From positions 1-64,000 of the forward strand of contig CAYNLK010000012.1 of NCBI GenBank assembly GCA_964398055.1: 64,000 nucleotides of DNA, in the 5' to 3' direction. The notes beneath the pieces are model-generated. The model was given only the letters and a program-made list of their open reading frames with translations. It made no database searches and was not told the DNA's origin. Origin of the DNA: CAYNLK01 sp964398055. Its GTDB lineage: Bacteria; Chloroflexota; Anaerolineae; 4572-78; J111. Position numbers and translations under genes: made by a program. This document shows, one piece after another, positions 17,175 through 27,018 of this stretch; position 1 is the stretch's first letter; each line of letters opens with the position of its first letter.

Positions 17175-18866
17175 CTAGATGCGGGGCAGATGGATGGTGA
17201 AAGTGGTGCCCTGGCCCGGCTCACTTTCCACCTCGATAGTGCCGTTATGGCGCTCGATCACGGCGCGAGTAATGGATAGATCCATATTGTGGGGTTGATT
17301 ATTGGGTTGGAAGAACGGTTCAAAGATATGGCGCATATCTTCTTGAGCAATGCCCGGGCCGCTATCGCTGACAATAATCTGAACATTGTAACCGACGGCC
17401 CGGCTGGTGATGCGCAACGTGCCGCCAGCCGGCATCGACCGGTAGGCATTTCTGATGAGGTAGAACAGGGCCTGCTGAATCTGTTTGCTATCCACCGACA
17501 CCGGCGGTAAATTCGGATCAAAGCCCTGCACAAACTCGACCTTATCGTTGCCGTTGTACTCGTCATTGTATCTTGACCAGGCCGCTTCGATCAGTTGGTT
17601 CAAATCGGCCGTTTCCGGGTGGTACTCTTTTTGAATGGAGAAGTCGAGCAAACTCTGAATGGTCTGTTTGCAACGGAGCGCCTCTTTTTCCAACGATGAT
17701 AGAAGCTCGATATTTTCGGGGGTCGGTTCAAGCCGCTGCTGAAGTAAGGGCAAATCATCAAGGATGGTGTTGATGGGGGTGGTGATTTCGCGGGCCACTC
17801 CGGCGGCAAAGTAGCCCAGCGTGGCCAGTTTCTCCGTTTGGAGCAGTTGGCGATTGACTTTGTTCAAAGCGGCGGTGCGAACTTGAACCATTTTCTTGAG
17901 TTCTCGGCTGGACTGTTCCGCTTTGCTAACATCTGAGGAGAGCCGGGCGTAGAGGCGAGCGTTATCAATGGCAATGCTGGCATAATCGGCCAGGGCCATC
18001 AACAAGTTGAGGTGGCGATCGGTAAATGGCCGGACAGTGGTGGTATTGTGAACCGCCAGCACCCCAATGACCTGGTCGGTGACTTTGAGCGGCACGTTGA
18101 GCAGCGATTTGACAAAGTAACCGGTCTTGACTTTAAACGAGTCGTCCTGGTTAACGCCGCCAATCATCACCGGCCGCCCGGTGCGGACCACCTGACCGGC
18201 GATGCTATCCTGAATTTTGATGCGTAGATTTTTGGCGCTTTTCTCGCCCATCCCCCGTTCGGCCCGCAGGTACAGCTCGCCGGAGTCCGGGTCGATGAGC
18301 ATAAGCGAGCCTTCGTCGGCGCTGGTCAGATAGACGGCCGCCTCGACAATCCGGCTGAGGATCTGTTCCAAATCCAGTAATGAGGTGACCGAGCGGCCAA
18401 TCCCGTACAAGAAGCGCAACTCTTGCACCCGGTTTTCGAGCTGCCGGTTGACCTGCAGCACCGTTTGGGTCAGGCGATCCCGCTCGCGGCGCAGCCGCGA
18501 CTCGGTCAAGGCCCGGTCGATAGCATGCAGCATCTCGTCGATGGCAAAGGGTTTGATGATATAGTCGCGCGCCCCCAACCTGAAAGCCCGAACGGCCGTG
18601 CCTTCCGAACCGTGAAAGGTCATCAGAATGGTGGGGATGTCCAGGCCCTGTTCCCGCAGCGCCTCCAACAACTCAAGTCCCCCCATCTGAGGCATCACCA
18701 GGTCGGAGATAATCAGATCGACTTGGTGGGTGGTCAGCAGGTCCAGGGCTTCAATGCCATTCTGGGCCTGGATCATTCTGTAGCCGTTCGGCTCCAGCAC
18801 ATATTCGCGCAAAAAACTGAGGCTGTCTTGGCGATCATCAACCGCTAAAACGGTTTCACCGGCCAC
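17175..18866 (-). CDS. REC-GAF-histidine kinase-like hybrid with Arg in place of His
   Basis: 563 residues: receiver domain (about 4-120; DLIISDLVMP has the acceptor Asp, with KPF later), coiled coil, GAF domain (about 150-310), second coiled coil, and a kinase core. The dimerisation box reads GYFAAGVAREITTPINTI, where the family has a phospho-accepting His in VAHEIxNP; here it is Arg359 (codon CGC at 17790-17792). ATP-binding motifs remain (N box LIRNAYRSMP, DSGPGIAQEDM, FEPFF, GTTFTIHLP). So it may bind ATP without autophosphorylating, or act through its REC domain or a partner. It is monocistronic, with its own terminator. Confidence 0.88.
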   Translation of the reverse strand: MAGETVLAVDDRQDSLSFLREYVLEPNGYRMIQAQNGIEALDLLTTHQVDLIISDLVMPQMGGLELLEALREQGLDIPTILMTFHGSEGTAVRAFRLGARDYIIKPFAIDEMLHAIDRALTESRLRRERDRLTQTVLQVNRQLENRVQELRFLYGIGRSVTSLLDLEQILSRIVEAAVYLTSADEGSLMLIDPDSGELYLRAERGMGEKSAKNLRIKIQDSIAGQVVRTGRPVMIGGVNQDDSFKVKTGYFVKSLLNVPLKVTDQVIGVLAVHNTTTVRPFTDRHLNLLMALADYASIAIDNARLYARLSSDVSKAEQSSRELKKMVQVRTAALNKVNRQLLQTEKLATLGYFAAGVAREITTPINTILDDLPLLQQRLEPTPENIELLSSLEKEALRCKQTIQSLLDFSIQKEYHPETADLNQLIEAAWSRYNDEYNGNDKVEFVQGFDPNLPPVSVDSKQIQQALFYLIRNAYRSMPAGGTLRITSRAVGYNVQIIVSDSGPGIAQEDMRHIFEPFFQPNNQPHNMDLSITRAVIERHNGTIEVESEPGQGTTFTIHLPRI

Positions 18867-18962
18867 ATCTGTTCTCCCCTGGCGGCAAATAGTATAACCT
18901 TCATGATAAAGGCAGATGCCGACTTTGTAAAATCCATCGATAAAAAACGGCAGGTTTGAGGG

Positions 18963-20822
18963 TTAATCCTGCAAATCAGTTACTTCGGCTGCGCCGGTGC
19001 CGACTTTGTAGATCGCTCGCCAGGGTTTGTACCGGCTTTGCAAAATATCCCGGCGCAGAACAACGTCGCCGGCGGTGACAGTGCGGGTGATGGTGACCTC
19101 CATGCCGTCGATGGCCCAATCGACCTGCTTGGTGACGCCTTTGGGCAGGCTGGCATCCTCCTCATAGATCGGCGGGCCGTGCTTGACGATATTGGTGATC
19201 TCCGGCTCGCTCAGGCTGACCTCCCGGCCCGGGTTGGTGCCGTAAAAGCGGAAGGTGACCGTGCCGGCGTCCAAATCGGTTTCGGTCTGGATGAGGAGAT
19301 AGTGCTCGGTATCGTTGCGGAATCTGAAGTCGATGTCGGGTGAGTAGACCGTGGCGTCAAGCCCCGGCCCGGAGTTGGTCTCATACCAGCTCACCCGGTA
19401 GCCGTGGGCCCAACGCTCCACCAGTTCAAAACCGCCGGCAAAAGCCGCCCGGAAAACGGTGGTGCTGACCTGGCAGACCCCCCCGCCCACGCCGACCATG
19501 GTCCGGTCGCCGTAAATAATCAACGACTCATCAAAGCCCTGCTCCAGGGTTACCTCGCCCAGATGCCGGTTGAATGAGAAGATCCGGCCGGGCGGGACGA
19601 TCACCCCATCGAATTTTGAGGCGGCCAGGGCAATATTACGCATCCGGCCCGGGCTGGAGCCTTTGAAATACGAGGTCGATTCGCTGATCAACTCCTTGAT
19701 GCCCAGGCTGGCCAGATCATCGCTGGAAATAGTGGGGGCGATGGTCACCACCGGTAGTTCCAGATAATGGCTGGCGGTCTCAACCATTGTTTCCGGCAAA
19801 GCAGACAGTTGGGCATAAGCGGCTTCGATATCCAGCTTCCGGCCCGGCTGGCTGGGTTGGCGGACGATCAACCGATTGGCTTCGGCGTCGAATTCAAGCC
19901 GGGCGTCAACCGGTTCGACATTAATAGTCTGGGCAAATTCTTCCAGATAAGGGCTAACCCTGGCCTGGTTGAATTCGAGTTTGAATTGGGGCCGGCCGTC
20001 GGCGCCGGTCGTTTCGACCAGCTCCAGCAGCGCGACCAGGGTGTCCGGCTCCAGCCGCCAGGCCGTCGTACCGGTTTCGGTTTTGAAACCAAGCAGGAGC
20101 GGCTGGCTCAGGAGAAGCTCAGCCTGCCGGCGGACCGGTTCCAAATCGCTCTCAGACAGGGCCGGGAGCACCTCCTGGACGACGGCCTGGACCGGCTCGC
20201 TCGGCCGGCCGTGCAGGGCTGCCTCGAGCGCGGCGAGCGTGGCCTCGGGATGCAACCGGCGTCCCCGTTGGGCCTTTATCAGTTCAACCGTCCCGTTGGG
20301 CTGGATGATGAGCTGAGCATCTTGCGGCAGATAGTTGATTTCTTTGGTCAAGCGGCTGAGGGCCTGGTTCAACGGGCCGGTATCATAGGCAATGATCGGT
20401 TCAACGTGGCGCGGGTTAGCCAGCAGGCTCAGATGGGTGAGCATGTCGATCCACAAATTGCCCTGCCGCCCGACGGTGTAGGCCGCGTCGGCGGTGGCGG
20501 CCGCATCCACCCGCAAACCCAACTCCTGGGCGGTAAAGGTCCAGCTCTTTTCGCCGGCCTGCAGGGTGATCGGCTGGGTCAACGGGACGGAGGAGTGACC
20601 GGCGACCCGCCGGGCCACCTCCGCCGGGGACAGCCCAGCCGCGGCCTGCCCATCCACCACCACGCCGGGATAAATCCGATCCAGGAACAGTACCTGATAG
20701 GCCAGCAGCCCAAAAATGATCATAGCCAGGAGGCCGCTGGTCGAAATGACAAACAGCAAGGGCAGCCATAAGCTTGAAGTTTTGATTGGTTTGAAATTAA
20801 TCGCTTGACCGGTCTGGCTCAC
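18963..20822 (-). CDS. VanW-family protein with YoaR-like domains
   Basis: 619 residues. A single N-terminal membrane segment (LWLPLLFVISTSGLLAMIIF) anchors an extracytoplasmic part with two YoaR/peptidoglycan-binding-4-like domains (about residues 60-340) and a VanW domain around RIFSFNRHLGEVT and GVGGGVCQVSTTVFRAAF. A G5-like beta tail with a conserved VTITRTVTAGDVVLRR end follows. The family is linked to cell-wall binding and vancomycin-resistance loci, but no enzyme activity is established. The start is a GTG with a weak ribosome site. It diverges from the glycan locus across a 307-bp gap. Confidence 0.88.
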   Translation of the reverse strand: MSQTGQAINFKPIKTSSLWLPLLFVISTSGLLAMIIFGLLAYQVLFLDRIYPGVVVDGQAAAGLSPAEVARRVAGHSSVPLTQPITLQAGEKSWTFTAQELGLRVDAAATADAAYTVGRQGNLWIDMLTHLSLLANPRHVEPIIAYDTGPLNQALSRLTKEINYLPQDAQLIIQPNGTVELIKAQRGRRLHPEATLAALEAALHGRPSEPVQAVVQEVLPALSESDLEPVRRQAELLLSQPLLLGFKTETGTTAWRLEPDTLVALLELVETTGADGRPQFKLEFNQARVSPYLEEFAQTINVEPVDARLEFDAEANRLIVRQPSQPGRKLDIEAAYAQLSALPETMVETASHYLELPVVTIAPTISSDDLASLGIKELISESTSYFKGSSPGRMRNIALAASKFDGVIVPPGRIFSFNRHLGEVTLEQGFDESLIIYGDRTMVGVGGGVCQVSTTVFRAAFAGGFELVERWAHGYRVSWYETNSGPGLDATVYSPDIDFRFRNDTEHYLLIQTETDLDAGTVTFRFYGTNPGREVSLSEPEITNIVKHGPPIYEEDASLPKGVTKQVDWAIDGMEVTITRTVTAGDVVLRRDILQSRYKPWRAIYKVGTGAAEVTDLQD

Positions 20823-21003
20823 GTTCTAGAACTTAACTTCTATCGAAACAACTGGATTGAGAATTAATTTTGTCATTAAACAGTATAAAGCTAAACCATA
20901 AATTAAAGGAACCCAACCATTGACCAACAACTTACCGATACTATACCGACAGGTCAGCCAGGTGTCAACTTATGTCAGGTGCAGCAACAACATCGCCAGG
21001 CGA

Positions 21004-21032
21004 TTGACAAAAAGTTTTCTTTGCATTATCGT
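21004..21032 (+). promoter_or_regulatory. Candidate promoter of the glycan locus
   Basis: A perfect TTGACA (21004-21009), a 17-bp spacer and TATCGT (21027-21032) lie about 100 bp before the first glycosyltransferase. The -10 is only a partial match. The rest of the gap 20823-21129 holds A+T-rich sequence and CCAACAAG-type low-complexity repeats, with no gene. Confidence 0.45.
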
Positions 21033-21129
21033 TTGCCGGTTGGATAGTTGGTTAAGTGGATGAACCGCCAACAAGCCCACCCACCCACCAACCAACAAAT
21101 CAACCACTCATTTTTGAGGAGCCCAGGTT

Positions 21130-22542
21130 TTGCCGAGCGATACAATCCAGCCAACCGAGTCAGCTAAACCGTTGGTCAGCGTGATCATTCCGGTGTACAA
21201 CGGGGAGCGATATCTGGCCGAAGCGATTGACAGTGTGCTGGCCCAAACCCATCGCCCCGTGGAAATTATTGTGGTCGATGACGGCTCAACGGATGGCACC
21301 GCGGCCGTTTTAGAGCCGTACCGGGACAAAATCAGGTATGTTTATCAGGAGAATCAAGGGGTTTCTGTAGCCCGTAACGCCGGGTTGAAAGCGGCACAAG
21401 GCCAATTTGTCTTATTTTTAGACGCCGATGATTATCTGGTCTGGCCGACTATGTTCGAGGCCCAGCTTGGCTGTTTTCAGGAACAGCCAGAGTTAAATGT
21501 AGTCCACAGTGGTTGGCAATTGGTCGATGTTCAGGGTCATCTCCTTGAGGAAGTCAGGCCCTGGGAGCGGCTGCCTGATTTTGAGGTTGAAGCCTGGTTT
21601 CAATGGTGTCCAGTCAGGCTCAATGGGATGATGATCAAACGGGCGACCGTTGAGCAGGTGCAAGGTTTTGAGGCCAAAATTCGCTCCAGTGAAGATGTTG
21701 ATTTTGTGCTGCGGCTGGTTCTGAGTGGGGCGCAGTTTGCCTGGCTGCGCCGGGTCAGCGTGGCCTATCGTCAACATAGCCTCAGTAAGACTGCTAACCG
21801 TTTATTTCAAATACAATGGAACCTGCAAGTCTGGCAAAATCTACTTTCACGACCTGACTTGCCGCTGCCGATTGCTAAAGATAAGCGCAAATTTTACTAT
21901 TATAAACTCCTGTGGGCTGTGGCACGTTTACTGAACTTTGCTGATGAAGCTGAGATTAGCCCTTATCTTCGCCAGGCTCTCGACTATTCACCTTATCCCC
22001 GCGCTCAAACCGTGTTCGATTGGGCGGCTCATTTGCAGGGACATCTGTCCCCTCGACAACTGGCTGAACTTCTCAAACTGGCCTCAACCATCGAACAAGA
22101 TTATCCGGGTGAGGCGGACAAACTTCTGAACTGGTGGCTGGAGGTATGGGCAGCCTATTACTTCTTACATTACCACCAGGAGCGCAGACCGGTAAATTTT
22201 GAGCCATATCGGGTTTATGCGGTGCAGGAAATCGTTGACCTGACCCGAACTACGCTAGCAACTATGCCCGGTTTGTTTTATGGGGCGGGTCTGCCGGCGG
22301 CAGACGTTGTGGCCCAATTCTGGCAAGACGTGGTTGAGCAGCAACTCATTCCTCAGCGCGACCAGCAGGCAGTGGTAAGTTTGTATCACTTCCTCTTCTG
22401 GCTGGCGTTGCGGCGCCGGCAGTGGAGGGAGGCCGGGCGGGCGCTGCGCCGAGCCGTTCGAGTCAGGTTACCGGCCGGGTCTTTGAAATTGTGGCTAATG
22501 TTTTTTCCCCAGGGTTTAGTCAGCCTGGCCAGATACCGGTAG
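21130..22542 (+). CDS. Family 2 glycosyltransferase, paralogue 1
   Basis: 470 residues. GT-A fold signatures: VSVIIPVYNGERYLAEAIDS, IVVDDGSTDGT and FLDADDYL (the DxD), plus SSEDVDFVLRL. A helical C-terminal part of about 200 residues is shared with the next two genes. The start is a TTG preceded by GAGGAG nine bases upstream. It transfers a sugar from a nucleotide donor during surface-glycan assembly at the inner face of the membrane; donor and acceptor cannot be told from sequence. First gene of the glycan locus. Confidence 0.9.
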   Translation: MPSDTIQPTESAKPLVSVIIPVYNGERYLAEAIDSVLAQTHRPVEIIVVDDGSTDGTAAVLEPYRDKIRYVYQENQGVSVARNAGLKAAQGQFVLFLDADDYLVWPTMFEAQLGCFQEQPELNVVHSGWQLVDVQGHLLEEVRPWERLPDFEVEAWFQWCPVRLNGMMIKRATVEQVQGFEAKIRSSEDVDFVLRLVLSGAQFAWLRRVSVAYRQHSLSKTANRLFQIQWNLQVWQNLLSRPDLPLPIAKDKRKFYYYKLLWAVARLLNFADEAEISPYLRQALDYSPYPRAQTVFDWAAHLQGHLSPRQLAELLKLASTIEQDYPGEADKLLNWWLEVWAAYYFLHYHQERRPVNFEPYRVYAVQEIVDLTRTTLATMPGLFYGAGLPAADVVAQFWQDVVEQQLIPQRDQQAVVSLYHFLFWLALRRRQWREAGRALRRAVRVRLPAGSLKLWLMFFPQGLVSLARYR

Positions 22543-22553
22543 GAGATAGCGCC

Positions 22554-23877
22554 ATGCCGCCAACCATCTCAATCATCATCCCGACCTATAATTCCGCCCG
22601 TTACCTGCCTGAGGCGATTGATAGTATTCTGCAGCAAAGCTACCCTCATTATGAAATTATCGTGGTCGATGACGGTTCGACGGATAACACGCCAGCGGTT
22701 TTGGGGTCATACCAGCACCCAATCAGGTATGTCTATCAGGAGAACCAAGGCGTCGCCGCTGCCCGCAATACCGGCTTGAGTCTGGCCCAGGGCGAGTTCG
22801 TTTTGTTCTTGGACGCGGATGATTATTTGGCTCTACCGACAATGTTTGAGGAAATGTTGGCCATAGTCGAGGCTAACCTAGACGTCGATGTGATCCACAG
22901 CGGTTGACATATTGTTGATGAGCAGGGACATATTCTGGTGACGCGCCGTCCCTGGCTGGAGGTGCCCAGGTTGGATACCGAAGCCTGGTTCAGAAGGTGT
23001 CCCGTGCACTTAAATGCGATGTTGATCCGGTGTACCTGCATTCAAGCCATTGGTGGTTTTAACCCCAGTCTCAAGACTAGCGAAGATACTGAATTTATAT
23101 TGAGTTTGAGCTTGAGCGGCTGCCGGTTTGAGTGGCTGCCCCAAATTACAGCCTGTTATCGCCAACTTCAAACCAGCCTGAGCCACTCGGATATTCCTCT
23201 AAATTTGGCTCGGGGTTTACAGGTTCGGACGGATTTGTTGGCCCGGCCGGAGACGCCTGAACACATCCGCCGCCAGAAACAGCCAATCTTATTCAGTTTC
23301 CTTCTATGGGGTTTGAACCGGCTTTTAGAGAATAATTGCTCTGACCAGGCGATATTGGACCATCTGGTTAAACTCTTGAATCTTTCGCCTTACGCCAAAA
23401 ATAAAGTAATCTATGATATTGCGCGGCTCAATCGACCAAATTTGAGTATTTACAGCGAAACAAATCCGAACATTCGGATCGGCTGGCGGTCATCTTGGCT
23501 CAAGCTAACCCATCCCTCGACTCGGTCGTTTTGCACTGGTGGGGCCAGGTCTGGTGGTGGTACTATTTGAGCCGGCAAAGCGGTGAGGTAGCTGGAATGA
23601 TTGCGTCGTATCAGCCTGAGGTCGTACAAAAATTACAGAACTATTCGTTGGCCGAGCGAGTCCGGTTGGCCCGGTTGGCCTTGTTGGCAGGAGTCAACCT
23701 GGCCTATGGGGATGGGCTAGCGCCAGGCGAGGTGCTGGCGAAATTTAAACAGGACGCCGGCTTGACCACGGCTCGACCACGGCTCGACCGCTGTACCTGG
23801 CCTATTTATGGCGGCTGGTGAAGTCACGCCATTGGCCGGCGGCGCGGCAAATTCTACCCAAAATCTGGCAAGGCTGA
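22554..23877 (+). pseudogene. Family 2 glycosyltransferase, paralogue 2 (broken)
   Basis: The reading frame is disrupted three times. At 22905-22907 a TGA replaces the conserved Trp of the HSGW motif present in both neighbours. Near 23436-23440 one base appears lost, since the frame moves to the one reading FEYLQRNKSEHSDRLA. At 23764-23785 an 11-bp unit GACCACGGCTC is tandemly duplicated; removing one copy restores a frame ending LVKSRHWPAARQILPKIWQG. The rest aligns well with paralogues 1 and 3 (SIIIPTYNSARYLPEAIDS, VVDDGSTDNT). So it is a recently decayed copy, unless assembly errors created the lesions. Confidence 0.85.
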
Positions 23878-23878
23878 G

Positions 23879-25204
23879 ATGATCGACCGGCCTTTAATTA
23901 GCGTCATCATCCCCACCTACAATACTGGCCGCTTCATCGGCCAGGCTATCGACAGCGTCCTGGCCCAAACTTATCCCCACTATGAAATCATCGTGGTTGA
24001 CGATGGCTCCACCGATGACACCAAGAGCCGGCTCCAGCCTTTCTACGACAAAATCAGCTATCATTACCAGCCCAATCAGGGCGTTTCGGCAGCCCGCAAC
24101 ACCGGCTTGACCATGGCGCGGGGGGAATTGGTGCTGTTCCTGGATGCCGACGATTATCTCGCGCCAGACAAACTGGCCCGGCAGAGCGCCTGCTTTGACC
24201 GCAATGCTAAAATCGGCATCGTCCATAGCGGCTGGTGGCTGGTCGATCAGGCGGGTTGCACCCTGGCCGAAGTCAAACCCTGGCAAAACGTCCCCCAATT
24301 GAACCTGGCAAGTTGGCTGTTCTGGAAGCCGGTCTATCCGGCGGCGATGCTGTTTCGCCGGAGTTGGCTGGAACGGGTGGGCGGTTTTGAGCCGGGATTG
24401 GCCCACGCTGAGGATGTCGACCTGGCGCTGCGCCTGGCTCAGGCCGGCTGCCAGGCCAAATGGCTCAAGCAACCAACGGCCTACTATCGCCAACACGAGG
24501 GTAACACTATTCACAACAGCCGGCGGCAGGCTGAGAGTATTCTCTACGTGCTCGATAAATTTTTTACTAACCCTGACTTACCGGCTAAAATACGGCGTCG
24601 CGAAGCCAAAGTTCGCTACTATACCATCCTGTGGTATAGTTGGCGTAATCGACATTTGCCGGATATGGCCGCTTATTTGAACATGGCTTTGCCGTACGTC
24701 TCCTATCCGCTCGCTCTGACTCTATTGGAGTGGCAAGCCCAACTCCGTTATTGGCAGCCTGAAGCCGGGCCAGAGGCGTGGAATTTTATGATCGAGGCGG
24801 CCGGCCGGCCGGAGAGTATCCGCTTGAGTGACGACTCAAGCATTACGCCGCAGCGGCTCCTGGCCTGGGGGCAGGACATGGAAAAAAATGGCGACTACAC
24901 TGATTTGAGCCTGGCCGCCCGCCTGGAACTGGCCCATTTTGCGCTGCTGGTTCAGCCTGATTTGCCCACGCCGCAGGATGTCGAACGGCTGTGGCGGGGC
25001 GTTTCAGCTGACCAGACCTATCAACGAACCGTTTTGAATTTGACCGCCTGGGTTCGGGCTGTGGTGAACCGGCAATGGTTGCTGGCAGCTTTGTTCATCT
25101 GGCCGCTGGCGCGAGACGGTCTGCAGCCCAAAGCCATCCCGGCCTGGCGCTATTTTTTTCGTTCCGCCTACGCCTATTACCAGGGACGACCTGAGAATTT
25201 ATGA
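23879..25204 (+). CDS. Family 2 glycosyltransferase, paralogue 3
   Basis: 441 residues, intact. SVIIPTYNTGRFIGQAIDS, VVDDGSTDDTKSR, FLDADDYLAPDK and HAEDVDLALRL are the family signatures. It keeps HSGWWLVD, where paralogue 2 has a stop. The ATG is 1 bp past the restored end of paralogue 2, and its stop overlaps the ABC transporter start by 4 bp (ATGA). It probably adds one sugar in the same glycan as paralogue 1; the long C-terminal helical domain may recognise acceptors. Confidence 0.9.
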   Translation: MIDRPLISVIIPTYNTGRFIGQAIDSVLAQTYPHYEIIVVDDGSTDDTKSRLQPFYDKISYHYQPNQGVSAARNTGLTMARGELVLFLDADDYLAPDKLARQSACFDRNAKIGIVHSGWWLVDQAGCTLAEVKPWQNVPQLNLASWLFWKPVYPAAMLFRRSWLERVGGFEPGLAHAEDVDLALRLAQAGCQAKWLKQPTAYYRQHEGNTIHNSRRQAESILYVLDKFFTNPDLPAKIRRREAKVRYYTILWYSWRNRHLPDMAAYLNMALPYVSYPLALTLLEWQAQLRYWQPEAGPEAWNFMIEAAGRPESIRLSDDSSITPQRLLAWGQDMEKNGDYTDLSLAARLELAHFALLVQPDLPTPQDVERLWRGVSADQTYQRTVLNLTAWVRAVVNRQWLLAALFIWPLARDGLQPKAIPAWRYFFRSAYAYYQGRPENL

Positions 25205-27018
25205 GCAAAGCCTCATTGAACCTTAAAGAACATTTCGGCACTATTCAACAAAACGCGGTATTGGCCATAAAGATCGCCTGGAAAGCCAGCCCCAGATGGC
25301 TGATGCTCCTGACTATCTTTGGTCTGTTGGCAAGCATTGCGCCGGTGGGGCAGGCCCTGGTAGCTCGCCAGTTAATCAATGCTGTGGTTGCTGGCGCCGG
25401 CCGGCAATCTTTTGATGAAATCGTTTTCTGGCTGGCGGTCGGTCTTGGCTTTGCTGTTTTCCAGGCGGCGGCAACTTTTGGGCAGCAATATGTTTCACGC
25501 CATTTTTATGATCTGCTTCGTTTGAAGGTATCGCTGGATATTCTCAATCACGCCGCCAGCCTGGACGTGGCTATGTTTGATAACCCCAGTTTCTATGATA
25601 TTGTCGAACGGACTCAGAAAGACATTGCCAATCGTATTGCCATGTTTTTTTCTCAGATTTTTACCCTGATGACCCATTTTTTCGAGGTGATTGGTATCTT
25701 TATTATTTTGGTGGTGATTGATCCCTGGGTCATCATTGTTATGAGTGTCCTGACCGTTCCTTATGCGTTGTTTCAGTGGAAACAGGGGCAAGCCGCTTAT
25801 TTGCTGGAATTTAACTGGACGGCCAAAATGCGTTGGATGAGGTACTTCATCAGTTTGATGCTGTCCCGTGACTCGGTACCTGAGATAAATCTACTCAATC
25901 TGCCGCCGTTATTGAGTGTCCGTTACAAAAAGATCATGGAAGAATTTTTACACGCTGACCGTAAACTGTACCGGCGACGTTTTGCGGGCGACCTTGTTTT
26001 CTCCATTCTTTTTGCGCTGGCTTTCTACGGGGCCTTTGGTTGGGTGGCTTGGCGGGCGGTTATGGGCGCATTAACTGTTGGCGATGTGGCCATTTTTGTA
26101 GGCGGGGCCATTCGTTTAAAGAATACCCTGGAAAGAGCAGCCAGCACATTGTCAAATGCGCTGGAAGGGGCTTTGTATATTTCAAACTTCAAACAATTTA
26201 TGGACTCGACCCCGGCGATTGATAAACAGGCCGGTAAAAAACTGGCCTATTTTAGCGGGGATATCAAACTCAAAAATGTTTCGTTTGCCTATCCTTCGGC
26301 CAAAGTTCCGGCTTTGATTGATATTTCTTTACATATTAAAGCCGGTGAAGTAGTGGCCATTGTCGGCGAAAACGGGGCCGGTAAAACCACCCTGGCTAAA
26401 TTAATCGCCCGTCTCTATGATCCAACCGAAGGCTGCATCTGGTGGGACAACCAGGCCCTGGGGGAGTTGGCCGCCGAAGATGTTTACCGGCAGGTTGCCT
26501 TTGTTTTTCAAACCTTTAATCGTTACGAGGCCAGTGTGATGGAAAATATCGCTTTTGGCGACTGGCCCACTTTACTTGACCAGCCAGAGCAAATCAAGGA
26601 AATTGCTCGCCGGGCCCAAATAGAGGAGATGATTCTGCACATGCCCCACGGCTACGAAACTTTGCTGGGCCGGCAGTTTGGCGAGCATGATCTCTCCGGC
26701 GGTCAGTGGCAACGGCTGGCTATTGCTCGCGCTTTTGCCAGAAAGGCTGCTTTGCTGATTTTAGACGAGCCGACAGCCAGTATCGACGCCCGGGTAGAAT
26801 ATAATCTGTTTATGCAATTCCGCGAATTGGCTGCCGGACGTACTACCATTCTTATCTCTCATCGTTTTTCAACGGTATCGATGGCTGACCGGATTGTGGT
26901 ATTGGATAAGGGTCAAATTGTTGAGGAGGGTTCCCACCAGGAACTTTTTACTCGACAAGGTCTCTACGCCGAACTGTACAATTTGCACCGCCGTCAGATG
27001 GAAACCGTTAGAGTTTAA
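25201..27018 (+). CDS. ABC transporter, fused membrane and ATPase domains (exporter)
   Basis: 605 residues. Six predicted membrane segments make up the N-terminal half (for example WLMLLTIFGLLASIAPVGQA and FEVIGIFIILVVIDPWVII). The ATPase half has Walker A GENGAGKTTLAKL, signature LSGGQWQR, Walker B ALLILDEPTASID and the switch His in SHRFSTV. The layout is that of lipid or glycan exporters (MsbA type), acting as a homodimer. Its place amid glycosyltransferases suggests export of a lipid-linked oligosaccharide or a glycosylated lipid. The substrate is inferred only. Confidence 0.9.
   Translation: MSKASLNLKEHFGTIQQNAVLAIKIAWKASPRWLMLLTIFGLLASIAPVGQALVARQLINAVVAGAGRQSFDEIVFWLAVGLGFAVFQAAATFGQQYVSRHFYDLLRLKVSLDILNHAASLDVAMFDNPSFYDIVERTQKDIANRIAMFFSQIFTLMTHFFEVIGIFIILVVIDPWVIIVMSVLTVPYALFQWKQGQAAYLLEFNWTAKMRWMRYFISLMLSRDSVPEINLLNLPPLLSVRYKKIMEEFLHADRKLYRRRFAGDLVFSILFALAFYGAFGWVAWRAVMGALTVGDVAIFVGGAIRLKNTLERAASTLSNALEGALYISNFKQFMDSTPAIDKQAGKKLAYFSGDIKLKNVSFAYPSAKVPALIDISLHIKAGEVVAIVGENGAGKTTLAKLIARLYDPTEGCIWWDNQALGELAAEDVYRQVAFVFQTFNRYEASVMENIAFGDWPTLLDQPEQIKEIARRAQIEEMILHMPHGYETLLGRQFGEHDLSGGQWQRLAIARAFARKAALLILDEPTASIDARVEYNLFMQFRELAAGRTTILISHRFSTVSMADRIVVLDKGQIVEEGSHQELFTRQGLYAELYNLHRRQMETVRV

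Noticed and set aside
22905..22907. Selenocysteine or Trp recoding of the TGA in glycosyltransferase 2
   Set aside because: Paralogues have Trp there, and two further frame lesions show simple decay.
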